A DNA stretch of 64,000 nt from Thysanoteuthis rhombus (GCA_963457665.1 OY735227.1:40935250-40999249); one strand, 5' to 3'; positions 1 through 11,329 are shown, counted from the first letter of the stretch. Numbers and translations are program-made. Notes: generated from the letters alone by a model not told the origin.

Positions 1-162
1 AAAAAGTTCTAAAAATTAATGTCATTTCAGTTAAGTATTTTCCCAATATCTGTTTATTTAATTTGTGTAATTTTCTCCGGCGTTTTTATATTTTCCACGG
101 ATTTCTGATACCAAGATACAATGTGTGATTCTTCCTTGTTGAGATCATCAGCTGTGAGTGTC

Positions 163-178
163 TGTCTCTGTCTGTCTG

Positions 179-228
<50 letters not shown>

Positions 229-233
229 AAGTT
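163..233. repeat. (CTGT)/(CT)n-(TA)n compound microsatellite
   Basis: A CTGTCT run passes into uninterrupted CT and then into about ten TA dinucleotides. Short open frames across it are simple-sequence translations (Ser-Leu and Tyr-Ile repeats) and are not genes. Confidence 0.9.
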
Positions 234-448
234 ATATTTATTTGAAACCCTATTTAAAATCACATCCTGTTTTCACTCGGTACATATGGCAGCTGACCTA
301 GAAAGAGCAAATAGAACAAACAATCAGAGAAATGTGTTTTTACAGGAATCGAACTTGAGTGAAAAAAGGACACCGTTCTTACCATCGGAGCTAAGCAACC
401 AGCTCATTGATATCGGTTATTGATGTAAAGCAGTCATTTATACACGCA

Positions 449-486
449 CAGACAGACAGACAGACAGACAGACACACACACACACA

Positions 487-520
<34 letters not shown>

Positions 521-521
521 A
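449..521. repeat. (GACA)n-(CA)n microsatellite
   Basis: Six or so GACA/CAGA tetranucleotides run into a long CA dinucleotide array. No gene is associated. Confidence 0.9.
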
Positions 522-2255
522 GTGCTCTTCAAACAAGATCCACTTACTGAATAATCAATCAAAAAATCAACTGAATGAAAACTGAAATCGTTATACATCA
601 TGGGATCCACAATGTAGATGAAAGGCCGTGTAAGGACATAGAAAGCCAGGTAAACTACTTCGATTACTGAATATCGATGATATTTATTTATATGAATAAA
701 AGAGTTTGTCCGAAATAGGCTTGAAACATCTACATCAATGTATGACAGGTTTAGTACCCCTTATCTGAAACTCTGGAAACTTAGATGTCCCAAAATCCGA
801 AACTTTTGAAAAGTAAATATCATATCACCTGACCTCACTGTTGTATGATTCTGTGACGAAAGATAAGGCTGATTTCAAGGTGTTTAACTTATTCTGACTA
901 CAGTAAAAGCTTGGCCATCTTTGTATTGAAGCATAAAATATTTACTTCGCAAACGCTGGAAGACGAAATAAGACCCAATCGAACCTAATCATTGTTAACG
1001 CTCAAATTACATGCGTATAAACTTTGTATTCCTAAATCTGAAAAATCCGAAACCCAAAACTCATCTCATCCCTGGGTAATTTGGATAAGTTATTTATTGT
1101 TCGATCGGAGCTAGGACAATTCGTCGCAGGTGAAATTGTCGTTGGTTAACTGGTCGTGGGTGAATTGGTGATGATCAATTTGTCGTGAGTTAAATTAGCT
1201 GTTAGGACAATCGGTCTCTGGTGTCTGCAATAATTTATTTTTGTTTGTTGGTATTAACTCTAAAGAAATTTGAAATAGTGTTTGAAAAATGTGATGGAAA
1301 ATACAATATTGAGCAAAAACTTAATTTCTCAAAAGCACTTAACCGCAGATTTTATATTTCATTATCTAATTGATTAAATCATAGATCTAGTTTTGTATTC
1401 AATTTTTAATTTCTTAAAGGTAGTTGCACACCATGTTGAATATTGATATTTGTATATCTAATGTATTAAATCTTTGTCTTTGCTTTTTAAATTTTTGGAC
1501 TTTGGGACAAATAACTCTGTCTTCAACTCTACTGTAAAATGGAAAAAAATAGTCGATTTTCAGATAAAAATCAGTTCGACCAATATTCAGGCTTAATAGG
1601 TTTTACCCTTTTATTTTTTCATATCAGGGTGTGGAAAGCTCTTCCTTTTGGAAAATTTGTGGCTTTGGATGAACCTAGAAAGTCTCATTCTCAATCCTGA
1701 AGCCCAACAGTTTTCATTTGTTTCCTCAAAATTGACCCCAACACACTTACTAAGCTTTCCATAGTAGATTGAACTCATGACCAGGAACGAATGTATTGAT
1801 GATGATTTGACCAGATCCTACATAGCCCTCCCGGGCCAGTGAGATTATTCGTTTCCAATGCTGGGTCTTTCATGAAGACTTCAATTCAGGGAGTGTTACA
1901 ATCTCCTTTCCAATTAACTCGAGGTAGGTATTACTGGTTTACATGGTAACATTCTCAGGGGCAGAAAACCTGACCTGACTGCATTTATATAGATTGCTCG
2001 TATACAAATGCGTTTTGCGGTTATTGGGTTATAAGCTCTAATATTGAATACTCGTTGAGCTATGAACAAGATATTAAAAGTGACATTACTTCACTCAAAG
2101 CCGTAATTCCTTAGTGTCTTGGGAATAGGTTTTGCAAATGATAAATAGATTCCTGGTGAGAAAAAAAGCAAATACTCGAATATATCTTAGGCTGGGTTTA
2201 GTGATAAAATAAATTTCATCAACGCACCACAAATGCATTAAAACGATGGAGTAAA
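522..2255. other. Intergenic span, no gene recognised
   Basis: AT-rich sequence with no open frame worth naming. The only internal structure I see is a degenerate short tandem repeat near 1105-1215. The stretch at 1600-1990 is less AT-rich than its surroundings and may be an old repeat, but I found no second copy in the window. Confidence 0.5.
1105..1215. repeat. Degenerate 15-17 bp tandem repeat
   Basis: Units of the type TTGTCGTGGGTGAA, with drifted copies (TCGTCGCAGGTGAA, GGTCGTGGGTGAAT, TTGTCGTGAGTTAA), follow one another about five times. The repeats are visible by eye but poorly conserved. Confidence 0.55.
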
Positions 2256-3245
2256 AAGATTAGAAAAAGAAAATGAAGATTAAATCAAGAAAATAACTAA
2301 TACAAAAAAAATAAAAATTATGTAATGTCTTGATAGAAAAAAAGAAAAATGTAAAAGGGTAGAAGTAAGAGGATCGGCTGATGATACTTGTGAGCAAAGT
2401 AATGATTATGGTGTTGGCAATGATGAGAGGAGATCGAACTGGGCCACAGGATGTGGGGGGAGGAAGTAAAGATAAAGGGTGATAAAATAAGAATGCCGAG
2501 AAAAAAATGAGAGAAGGAAAAAGGAATACATGAAAATTTAGCGGAAGATATGATAGCAATGAGTATAGTTATAGAAGAAGTAGAAGAAGAAAAAGAAGAA
2601 GCAGAAAACAAACACGATAAAAGGAAAGAGAAAAGGGAAGATAAACTAACGTAAAAGAGGAACAGCAACAAGAACAAAAAGAGAAAGTCAGAAGGGGAAG
2701 AAGAAGAAGAAGAAGAAAAAGAAGAAGAAGAAGAAAAAGAAGAAAAAGAAGAAGAAAACAAACAAAATAAAAAGAAAGAGAAAAGGGAAGATAAACTAAC
2801 GTAAAAGAGGAACAGCAAGAAGAAGAAGAAGAAGAAGAAGAAGAAGAAGAAGAAGAAGAAGAAGAAGAAGAAGAAGAATGGAGTAGAAACTGGCAAAAAC
2901 TGCAAAAAAGTCAAAAGGAACAAGAAATGATGATGATGACGATGATGATGATGAAGGCGGGGAGAACGAGGAGGGAGACAAAAGACCGAGAAGGAAACGT
3001 AGAAGAAGAACAACAGCCAAGAATGAAGAAATTAGAAATGAGGAAGTAAAGGAAGGGAACACAGCGGAAAGAGAGAGGGAGAAACGAAGAAGTAGAAGAA
3101 AGAAGAAAGGGAGAAATGAAGAATGAGGAAATTGAAAATAAATGATCAAGAAGACGAAGAAGAAGAAGAAGGAGAAAAAGAAGAAGAAGAAGAAGAAGAA
3201 GAAGAAGAAGAAAAAGAAGAAGAAGAAGAAGTAAATATTTGTAGG
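2256..3245. repeat. 1-kb homopurine-rich (GAA)n tract
   Basis: Almost every base on the plus strand is A or G, with (GAA)n cores at about 2695-2760, 2815-2878 and 3160-3232. A block near 2755-2815 (ACAAACAAAATAAAAAG... then AACTAACGTAAAAGAGG) repeats the block near 2605-2665, so part of the tract is a 150-bp-scale tandem duplication. The long open frames here are runs of Ser, Phe or Leu on the opposite strand and are not coding. A mirror-image tract follows at 3590-4335. Confidence 0.85.
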
Positions 3246-3589
3246 AAGAAAATACAAAGTGGAAGACTTCAACGGCAAGTGATGTGAACATATATCAATC
3301 AGTTGAACATTTCCAAAATGAAGTCTGTAATCTGAGCCTGGGATTAACACTGGAGATCAAAACTGAAAAAAAATATTGAAACTTGGGTGTGAAATCTCCG
3401 AGGATTTCGAGCAGCCATCTTGAGGAGAGATTTTCAAGAGAAATCTTTTAATGAAACGTGTTTATGGTAAGGTTGAAGATTCCTGTCTTTGAGCCTGGAC
3501 CCCATGAGACTTGAAATCAAGGGTGAGAATGTAATCATTTTTGAAGTGTGCAAAAATCAGATCAAAGTATTTTGAAGGTCACCGTTTTT

Positions 3590-4022
3590 CTCAGCTTCTA
3601 CACCTTAGATTCAGTACTCCCCCTTCTCTCCCTCCACGTTCATCTCAGATTATTGGTTTCTCCTTCCTTATTGTTAATCTTCTGCATCTCTTTTTTCTTC
3701 AATTTTTATATTCTTCTTCTTCTTGGTTCTTTTTCTTCTTCTTGGCCTCTTCTTCTTCTTCTTCTTGGTTCTTCCTCTTCTTCTTGCTTCTTCTTCTTCT
3801 CCTTGTTCTTCTTCTATTCTCCCTCCGATGATTTTTTGTTTTTCTTCGATTTTTCTCATTCTATTCTTCCTTTTTCTTCGGTAATTCCTCCTTCTTCTTC
3901 GACCCTCCTTCTCAATTCTTTTTCTTCTTCAATTATTACTTGTTTTTCTTCTCCGATTCTTTCTTTTTTTTCGATTCTTCTTTCGTCGATTCTCTCTTCT
4001 TCTTCTTCTATTCTTTCTTTTC

Positions 4023-4062
<40 letters not shown>

Positions 4063-4335
4063 TTCTTCTTCTTCTTCTTCTTCTTCTTCTTCTTTTTCTA
4101 TTCCTTTTAGATTCTTTCTTCTTCTTCCCTTATCACCCTCCCCCTTCAACGTTATCCTGCTACCTCTTCTTTTTCCTTTTCATTCCTATCATGTTCTACG
4201 TACGTTTTTTTCTTTTGAATCCCCATCATTTATTTATCATTCTTTTTCCTTCACACTCATTTTTTCCTTCAGAATCTCTTTCTCAACATTTTTCATTCCC
4301 CTTCCTTCATTCCTCACCTCATATTATACTTCATC
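3590..4335. repeat. Pyrimidine-rich (TTC)n tract
   Basis: On the plus strand this is nearly all T and C, with (TTC)n cores at about 3707-3810 and 4060-4092 and a (TTTC)n core at about 4028-4062. It is in the opposite sense to the purine tract at 2256-3245, giving two long complementary-type arms around about 350 bp of ordinary sequence. The 270-residue open frame inside is Ser/Leu/Phe simple sequence. Confidence 0.85.
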
Positions 4336-4547
4336 TTCCACTTCCTCGACATCTTTCTGATCAAATAATTGCAGCTCGACACCCACAACAATTCCCAGCA
4401 ATCCCAAGCTTCTCATTAATGGTGGTCGCAATAACTCGATAGAATAACAAATACATATCGAACAAATCTTTTGCAAAATTACATAATAACGATAGCAATA
4501 AGCAATGTTTAAGCAGTAATGAAAAATCGTATTAAATACTGTGGTTT

Positions 4548-4890
4548 ACAGTTTCACACCAGTTGCCTGGTGATCATCGCTGGAGGCTGAGTGACAATAA
4601 GTCTCCTCAGGTCTTCAGCCCACATCTCATCTCTCCCTCGCCTATCGGGCCAGTTATGTGGTTCACATCTCCGCTTCCATTTTCCTTCCTCCTCTGTTAG
4701 GCCACTGCTAACATTCAGTGTCGCAGACCTTATATTTCTTGCACTTTTCTCAGTATCCGGGCGGTTCCAAGCAGTGCTGTGGTCTGTACAGTCTCAATCA
4801 TTCCTTTAATCCTGAACTCCTCTAGTCTCACCCTCAGTGTCTTTGGAACAGTTCCTAGTGCGCCTATTATTACTGGTACTACCCTGACTT
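4548..4890 (-). mobile_element. LINE (family Y) 3' end, 5'-truncated
   Basis: The reverse complement matches the plus-strand LINE at 37300-37660 in order. Shared blocks include GGAACAGTTCCTAG / CTGGGAACAGTCCC (reversed sense), the stretch ending in CAGTTGCCTGG and the tail TGACAATAAGTCTCCTCAGG. In the coding sense the part near 4860-4830 gives GALGTVPKTL-like residues, a short conserved stretch at the end of a LINE reverse transcriptase protein. It is truncated at the microsatellite at 4890 and contains no intact frame. Confidence 0.75.
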
Positions 4891-4905
4891 TTATTATTAT
4901 TATTA

Positions 4906-4995
<90 letters not shown>

Positions 4996-4998
4996 ATA
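4890..4998. repeat. (TTA)n-(TAG)n microsatellite
   Basis: About 25 TTA units with rare TCA interruptions change abruptly into about ten TAG units. It sits at the 5' truncation edge of the reversed LINE at 4548-4890. Confidence 0.9.
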
Positions 4999-5001
4999 AT
5001 A

Positions 5002-5645
5002 GGTCTGGTTAGTCACTCAATAGGAGCTGTCACATGATTAACGTCTATTGGTAGCATGACGTGTTGGCAATCAATTGTGATACTGGAAAAGGAGATAATC
5101 ATCGATTAAGTCTCTTCTCTTGCCGGACACACACTAAGGGACCAATTTAGCATGAACTTGAAAATTGAACTTTTCACTGAGAAACTATGTGGTGTGGGGT
5201 CTAAAAACAAAAAGAAAAGGCATTTTTGTAGACATGAGTTAATGTTTTAATTTTCAGTCCTCTAGCTCCATTGGTGCGACCTGTACGCGAGATGCATACA
5301 TACACACACATGAGGAGAGCAAAGAGCAATATGTCTGGCATCAGCTTGGCTGCTAGAGCTGCCGGGCAGATGTTAAGTTGAGCGTCGAACCACATTAGGG
5401 GGACTCCACTCCCTGGTTGAAAATCAGAATCGACCTCTAGACTGGTTGTCTTCTCTTGGCTAGAAAATCCGATTTAATCAGCTATTTCATCCATGTGTGA
5501 AGGGGGTTGAAAGAAGAGATGGATTCATGCCTTTTCCATACATATATACATCCATCCATCGATTCATACGTATATACATGTATATCTAGTCAGCCAGGCA
5601 AAATCATATAAAAACTGGAGAAACCTATGTTACTAGTTTTGATAG
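5002..5645 (+). repeat. Family D repeat, broken by other sequence
   Basis: The start (GGTCTGGTTAGTCACTCAATAG, with CTGTCACATG after it) is the start of family D, which recurs at 9948, 10700, 29165, 34223 and 57575. The D sequence is recognisable to about 5220. The D 3' end (GAAACCTATGTTACTAG) reappears at 5610-5635. The 360 bp between them are foreign and include a family E copy. A short reversed D head lies at 5700-5770. Confidence 0.65.
5228..5410 (+). repeat. Family E repeat copy
   Basis: The block GGCATCAGCTTGGCTGCTAG followed by a GCCGGGCAGA-type stretch and TTGAGCGTCGAACC aligns with the family E copies at 23150-23400, 51280-51560 and 62010-62350. All four are on the same strand. It lies inside family D and has no coding potential that I can defend. 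Confidence 0.55.
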
Positions 5646-6065
5646 ATGTTCTTTTTTTTATATTTGTTTCCTTTCATTGTTTTTGTCCTACCTTTTTTAA
5701 TAATTGATCACCCCCAACTGCGAAGAGCCGTTGGTCCCATGGCGTATTCTATTGAGTGACTGACCGCACCTGATTATTTCTACTTCCTTTTGTTGATGTT
5801 GTTATTCGCGGCTTGTTGCTTTGTTTAAACTGATTCATTGGGAAATATTTATTGAATTGATTTTCTGTTTCCTGATTTTTGGTGTCAGATTTTCTTGGCC
5901 TTTTTTCAGCTTTCGCTTCGTTTTTCCTTACACAGACATTATTGAGAGTATGTTGAGTGTAGCCAGTCGACAAATTTCTAGTCAAGGTAACGAGAAAGAA
6001 AGCAGACGATGTTTATGGGGGGGTGAGGAGATGGATAGGGTGGGGATTTAGTGTTGAGCCGGATC
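5646..6065. other. Intergenic span
   Basis: No gene recognised. A reversed fragment of a family D head (GATCACCCCCAACTGCG ... ATTGAGTGACTGACC) lies at 5706-5765. The rest is unique AT-rich DNA. Confidence 0.5.
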
Positions 6066-6195
6066 AAAGAAGAAGAAGAAGAAGAAGAAGAAGAAGAGGA
6101 AAAAAAGAAGAAGAAGAAAAAAAGAAGAAGAAAAAGAAGAAGAAGAAGAAGAAGAAGAAGAAGAAGAAGAAGAAGAAGAAGAAGAAGAAGAAGAA
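6066..6195. repeat. (GAA)n microsatellite
   Basis: About 40 GAA units with a few AAAA interruptions. The open frames across it read as Lys, Arg or Glu runs on one strand and Phe, Leu or Ser on the other and are not genes. Confidence 0.92.
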
Positions 6196-6404
6196 AGTGG
6201 GGAAGGTGGAGAAAAAAACTGAAAAAATGGACCAATGCAGTTGAAATAAGCAGTAATGAGATAAAAAACGACGTATAAGAAAACTGATAACTGAAAGAAA
6301 AAAAAAAAGAAATGAAAGAAGGTGAACAAGAAATACACCTTGGCAACAAATGAAAGAAAAGAAAAAAAGGAACAAAAATGTAAGATTGATAGAAACAAGG
6401 AGGA

Positions 6405-6505
6405 TTGCTGCAGGGTCAAACTCACTCCGGCTTCTATTCCGTCTCAAGATGATTATTGCAACTTCTTTAATATTAAAAAAAAAATGTTTATATAACGAGT
6501 AAAAA
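6405..6505 (+). repeat. Family M repeat
   Basis: The block TTGCTGCAGGGTCAAACTC, then TCAAGATGATTATTGCAAC and an A-rich end, matches copies at 23690-23825 (+) and, reversed, at 22310-22440 and 49375-49480. It is dispersed and may be the 3' part of a SINE. Confidence 0.55.
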
Positions 6506-6524
6506 GTTATAGATATATCGTAAT

Positions 6525-7002
6525 TCCACGTGTGTATTTCCATTATTATTCGGACCATCCTCATCTTTGTTGTTTTTCATACAACGTTTTGGCCGTTGCA
6601 CTCTACGGCCTTCGTCAGATAACATCTGGGAGATTTTTGGGAAGTAACGAACCGAACCCTTTATTCAACACCGGTTGTCCACATGGACACATAGCGCAGT
6701 GGTTACAGCATCAGACAAATTACTGTTAAGTAATCTGATGGTACTAGGTTCGATCCTTGTGTGAGACAATATAACAATACTACTAACGCTAAAAGAGGGG
6801 AGTACGGTCGATATACCCCCGTCGGATGAATAAAGGGTTCGGTTCGTTACTTCCCCAAAATCTCCCAGATCTTACCTGACGAAGGCCGTAGAGTGCAACG
6901 ACCGAAACGTTCTATGAAAAACAATAAAGATGAGGATGGTCCGAATAATAATGGAAATAATAATAATACCTCATCTCAAAAATTCCGAGATCCACGTGTG
7001 TA
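6525..7002 (+). mobile_element. Palindromic tRNA-derived SINE (family A), copy 1
   Basis: A 12-bp direct repeat TCCACGTGTGTA at 6525-6536 and 6991-7002 is a target-site duplication and fixes the insert at 6537-6990. Inside, about 135 bp at the left (6540-6672) is the reverse complement of about 135 bp at the right (6822-6956). Between them is a tRNA-like segment: TAGCGCAGTGGTTAC (A box type) at 6691-6705 and GGTTCGATCC (B box type) at 6748-6757. Both arms carry CTGACGA, a hairpin and an AAAC or GAAAC block. In this copy the hammerhead-like helices are partly decayed. Short peptides spanning the arms are not genes. Confidence 0.85.
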
Positions 7003-7238
7003 ATCTGCAATCACCCATGCCCTGATTTTTTAGCTAAAAAATCCAGGTGAGTATTATCTACGGAAACTCTTCCAGTTCTTTTGATGGGTATAGTTGCAGT
7101 AATTTACAATGAAAATACACTTTTAGGCACATCTCTTTCGGGTAATTAAAATAACGAAATTATGAAGACGTAAGTTTGGCAAGAATAACCCATTTTCGTC
7201 AAATTTTATTTTCTTAACGGAAATGCCAACGCACCCCC

Positions 7239-7280
<42 letters not shown>

Positions 7281-7640
7281 CATATATACACACATACATA
7301 CATACATACATACATATACACACACTCTTCTTACACTTATTCTCCTACTTAGTTCGTGAGCATTGGATTTTTCTCCTCGCACACATCTTCAGATCAACCC
7401 ACCTATATAGATACAAAAAGTGGGTGCGAGTTATACAGTGGAAATAAGCTTTCCGTTCAAAATTGAAGCTCAATGGGGGCAGTGGATTATCTGTAACTGC
7501 ACATTATACAAGGAGATAAGCGATGAATGCATTTTTGTTCAAAGGTATTTATTTGTCAGAATTAGATAAGTCTGCGCATATCTGTAAGATATATTTTTAA
7601 AACATTAATGGTGAAATCTCATGATAAACATCTAATAATC
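7003..7640. other. Intergenic span with a (CA)n array
   Basis: Unique AT-rich DNA apart from (CA)n at 7239-7273 followed by CATA tetranucleotides to about 7322. No gene recognised. Confidence 0.6.
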
Positions 7641-7795
7641 GTCAATTTTACTCACTCGGTAAGAGATCATTCTGGCAATCAATTGGTTTTGAGGTCGAAT
7701 CACGGATGGAGAATGTGCATCTTACATACCCATTTACACCCCAAATTTTGGTGAGGATTATTCCCGTTGTTCTTGTTCTTGTTATGTTAGCAAAA
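7640..7795 (+). mobile_element. SINE family B
   Basis: A tRNA-like head (TTTTACTCACTCGGTAAGAG, then GGTCGAATCAC as a B box) is followed by a body with TTTTGGTGAGGATTATTCC and a 3' tail made of GTTCTT units. The same order is seen at 23870-24010 (+) and reversed at 21935-22060. Confidence 0.75.
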
Positions 7796-7984
7796 CAAAG
7801 TCATATTTAGTAGTATAGCTGTATCCTTTCCTCCTTTGAGCGCCATACGACGCCATATTATTTGTTTACATTTTACAATAGAAGTATTAGATACAATAGT
7901 GTGCTAATGTGTACACTGTTTCTCCTGGAAAATAAGTTGTCAGTAGTCGTCTTCTTTTTTTCTATGGGTTTAGATTGGAAAATT
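7796..7984. other. Intergenic span
   Basis: Unique AT-rich sequence with nothing recognised. Confidence 0.5.
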
Positions 7985-8275
7985 TTTCAACGGGGGTTTG
8001 ATTCCCTATATGCGCAAAAAGTGTGAAAAACTCTTCATTAAGACAAATTTCCCTGTGCACTCAGCAGCTAACTGAGTACACTCTAAGTTGAGTGATTTGG
8101 GTGGACTTGCATCCTGAGAAAGGGTGTGGGCTTAAAACTTACAAGAATACAGTCCTGGTCTCGACCAGATTTGAGACTTGCATCGATCACAAAGCTGACG
8201 CATGGAATGGACAGAGATATTTCGACATCAGTCGTTCGTACGTCAATGATATGACATATCTTATTGGAGCATAAA
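7985..8275 (+). mobile_element. SINE family F, 5' end shortened
   Basis: It begins with the end of a tRNA-like B box (GGTTTGATTCCC) and continues with GTGTGAAAAACTCTTCATTA, CACTCAGCAGC, GAGTACACTCTAAG and GGACTTGCATCCTG. The same blocks run in the same order at 33255-33640, where the tRNA head is fuller. The 60-residue open frame at 8092-8274 falls inside the SINE and is not a gene. Confidence 0.7.
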
Positions 8276-8289
8276 CGGTCGCTGACGAT

Positions 8290-8830
8290 GAACCAGATCT
8301 AATTATTCAAAGCATTATCTGAAATATCTTTAAAAAAACTAGATCTTTTATCTGAAATTATCTAAAATAAAAAATAGTACTCGATTTGGGAAGTGTATGT
8401 TCAAAATGACCATAGAGACCCTAAGATGCTCTTCTTGGGGATAGGCGCTTTACCCCTTTTTACATTTCAAGTAGAGCATTAATCTAGCATTTGAGGAAAG
8501 AAATCTTAAAGAGCAAACAATGCAATGGTAGTTCCGGAAATTTTGCTCTGAAAAGGAGAAAAATCCATAACCAATAATCAAAATCTACAATTATCTAAAA
8601 AAATGAGTCTTTTATCTAAAATTATCTAAAATAAAAAAATACCAACACACAATTTAGACATTGTTCGTCCAAACTGACCATAGAGAACATTTCCAACGTT
8701 GTAGCCCTTACAAATGTGACCAGGGGTGCCTGCAGACACATACAGACGAGCAAAGAGAGAAGAATCTGTAGTCTATTTTGCTGGTTGGTCGGGTTGGCCA
8801 TTTGTGAGGCTACGGTGATTTGGTTGTTAA
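8290..8830 (+). repeat. Family H repeat, two partial copies
   Basis: Two copies lie head to tail, at about 8290-8450 and 8575-8830. Each has ATTATCTAAAATAAAAAA followed by an AATGACCATAGAGACCC or ACTGACCATAGAGA block. The second also carries CAACGTTGTAGCCC and GGTTGGCCATTTGTGAGG. Other copies are at 12895, 60905 and 63485. Confidence 0.65.
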
Positions 8831-9099
8831 ACAACAACTCGAGCTCTGTTAGCATATCTTGGTATTTTTTGTAAGACTGCTTCTCGTTATTTTACTGCGA
8901 CAGATAAAGTAGAAAACATGGACAAATGAATTGACAGAAAATCAGAAACTTCGTCGTTTTGAGATGTTATCATAATAACAACCTACATTCTGAAACGTAT
9001 CTATATTTGGATGAAAAAATGAATTCTTCTCGATAATTGTAAGCATGTATTTAGATTGAAACAATGCTTTTTCTACGGGGTCTGTCCGGAAGGCATTCG
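8831..9099. other. Intergenic span
   Basis: Nothing recognised in this AT-rich stretch. Confidence 0.5.
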
Positions 9100-9800
9100 A
9101 CTATTTTGAATTTACAGCATTCAAATAACTTAAGACGATAACATTTGATACTACTAGATGTGAACAAGTAAAGAAATATCAGTGAACGTACTTCATCCTG
9201 ATAATTCAGACAGATTAAGACCATCAATTTTGATTCTACCAGAGGTGAACTAGTCATAATTTAATAATGACAATGATTCATCCAAGAAATTCAATCACAT
9301 TAAGACTATCACATTCAACACTCCCAGAAATAAACTCGTCAAAAAATTATAATTACTATGTATCTTCAACGTAATTCAAATCAAAACAATAGCATTAACA
9401 CTACGAGAGATAAACTAGTCAAAAAATGATAATTGCAATGTTTTCCCCCGTAATTCAAGTAAAGTCTATAACATTTAATACAACGAGAGATAAACCAGTC
9501 AATAAATTATAATTACAATGTTTCTTCCATGTAATTCAAACCAAAGCAATAACATTGTTTACTATAAGAGATAAACTAGTGAAAAATGGTTACAATGTTT
9601 CCTCTACATAATTCAAATCAAGAATATAACATTTGATACAACGAAGTATAAACTAGTCAATAAACAATAATTACAATGTTTCTTCCATGTAATTCAAATT
9701 AAGAATATAATATTTGATACAACAAGAAATAAAGCAATAAAAAATTAATAATGACAACACCTCACCTAAGTAATTTGCACAACTCCGTTATTTCATATGG
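9100..9800. repeat. 80-85 bp minisatellite, about eight units
   Basis: The anchor TAAACTAGTC (with variants TGAACAAGTA and TAAACCAGTC) recurs at 9161, 9246, 9331, 9411, 9491, 9572, 9649 and 9730. The spacings are 85, 85, 80, 80, 81, 77 and 81 bp. Each unit also holds a GTAATTCAAAT block and an ACATTTGATAC block. Single units recur at 11180-11300 and 11610-11715. Confidence 0.85.
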
Positions 9801-9947
9801 TACAACATTGATATGAGACGGATTGTGATAATAAATAAATATCAAAGAAGTGTATCAATGAAAGGGGTAATATGTATATAAAAAGTAGTAAAAAAAGCAA
9901 TGATGAATTTACAATTACCAAGGAAAAAAAAAGAAAGAAAAGGAGAT

Positions 9948-10400
9948 GTAAAACTCAATAGAAACCGTCACATGTCCAACGTATTTTGGCAGCATGCCAT
10001 GTTGGGGTGATCAATAAAAAGATTGAAAGAAGGGATGATTAATGGATAAGTTATTGTTCTCGCTTTTTGGGGTGGGGAAGTGATCATAAAAAAAACCCAA
10101 ATCAAACAAACAAACAAACAAACAAATGTTAATGCTGCTGGACACAATTTGGGGGATCTGTTTAGCATAAACTTATCTATCGAATTGAACCCGTCACAAA
10201 AAACCTATTTGGGGGAGGATTTTCAAAAAAACAAACACGTTTTTTTTCTAGGCATATTTCAGAGTAAATATTGGAATTTTGAGCTCGCTAGTTATATTAC
10301 TGCAGCCTGTACGAGTAACACATAGCCTGCCAGCCAGTCAGCCACATCAACTAAGAAACTGAAGAAACCTGTTTTGACAGTCTTGGTGACAGTTTCGGTT
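9948..10400 (+). repeat. Family D repeat
   Basis: About 450 bp in the order ACTCAATAGAAACCGTCAC, GGCAGCATGCCATGTTGGGG, TGATCAAT, GGGTGGTGATCA-like block, GGACACAATTTGGG, AAACCTATTTG, CTGCAGCCTGTACG, AGCCAGTCAGCC and GAAACCTGTTTTGACAG. I see no tRNA head and no coding frame. The 66-residue reverse frame is incidental. Confidence 0.75.
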
Positions 10401-10414
10401 GACGGTCTCTGAAT

Positions 10415-10680
10415 GAAGCAATGAAAAAGTAAAATACTTGTGATTTGACGTGTTGGCACATCAAACAAAACAATGAAATAGATTAACCGATTATAAAACC
10501 AGGGAAAAAAAAGGAAAAAAAAACCATCGTTGCAGAGGGGGGGGGGGGACAGGATAAACAATCCTCGTCGAGTGAAACCAATTACTGCCGGTGTTGTCAC
10601 ATATGGCTAGAATGACTTTCAACGACAAACACGGCATTAGCCGTACTCACACGGAAGGCCAGACCGGTATTGAAAGGTGT
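10415..10680 (+). repeat. Family X repeat, first copy
   Basis: The blocks CTTGTGATTTGACGTGTTGG, AACAATGAAATAGATTAAC, CGTCGAGTGAAACCAATTAC and TGTTGTCACATATGGCT recur in the same order at 11705-11950. The short open frames here are incidental. A run of 12 G lies near 10538. Confidence 0.7.
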
Positions 10681-10699
10681 GGGGGGGGGGGATCCAAGA

Positions 10700-11155
10700 T
10701 AAAAGGTCTGATTACTCACTCAATAGAAACTGTCACGTTACCAACGTCTTTTCGCTGCATGGCACGTTGGGGGTGATCGATTAAAAAATTAGAGAAAAGG
10801 GTGATCAACGAATAAGTTTCTTCTTTCGCCTCTTTCTGGATCAGCACTAAGTCTAAATTTTCAAAAGAAAACAAGCTTAAAGACAGACAGACACAGAGTA
10901 TGAACCAATTTAGCTTACACTTACTTTGTAAATTAGAACCTTCCCCACAAAAAACCTATTTATAGAGGCATTCTCCAGAGAACCCAATAAAATGTCCTTT
11001 CTGAACATTCTTCGGGGTTAATTCTCAAATATCCTGTCGTCTAGCCTCATCAATGCAGCATGTACGGTTGATACATACAGTCAACCAGACAGACAGACCA
11101 ACTTGAAAACTGGAGAAACCTGTGTTGACAGTTTTGGTTGACGGTTGATAACAAG
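10700..11155 (+). repeat. Family D repeat
   Basis: GTCTGATTACTCACTCAATAG, AACTGTCACGT, CATGGCACGTTGGGGGTGATC and, near the end, GAAACCTGTGTTGACAGTTT define this copy. It is the second D in the 9.9-11.2 kb cluster, in the same orientation as the first. Confidence 0.75.
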
Positions 11156-11164
11156 AAAAAACGA

Positions 11165-11300
11165 GTAAATATTTCGTACTACTAGTGTAAACAAGTCAAA
11201 GATTATCCATAACTTCGCTTCATCAACGCAATTCAAACAATTCGAGACTATTACATATGATACTACGAGAGATAAACTAGTAAAAAAATCAATAAAGATT
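11165..11300. repeat. Stray units of the 80-bp minisatellite
   Basis: GTGTAAACAAGTC at about 11183 and ACTACGAGAGATAAACTAGT at about 11262 are 80 bp apart and match the 9100-9800 array. They directly follow a family D copy. Confidence 0.65.
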
Positions 11301-11329
11301 TTCCACTGGAAAACATCTAAAACAGAGTA

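Noticed and set aside
2260..4360. Long open frames of Ser/Phe/Leu, up to 270 residues
   Set aside because: They are translations of GAA/TTC-type simple sequence, overlap in several frames, and contain no domain.
6690..6770. A true tRNA gene
   Set aside because: A and B boxes are present but the segment lies inside a SINE with target duplications and lacks a clean acceptor stem.
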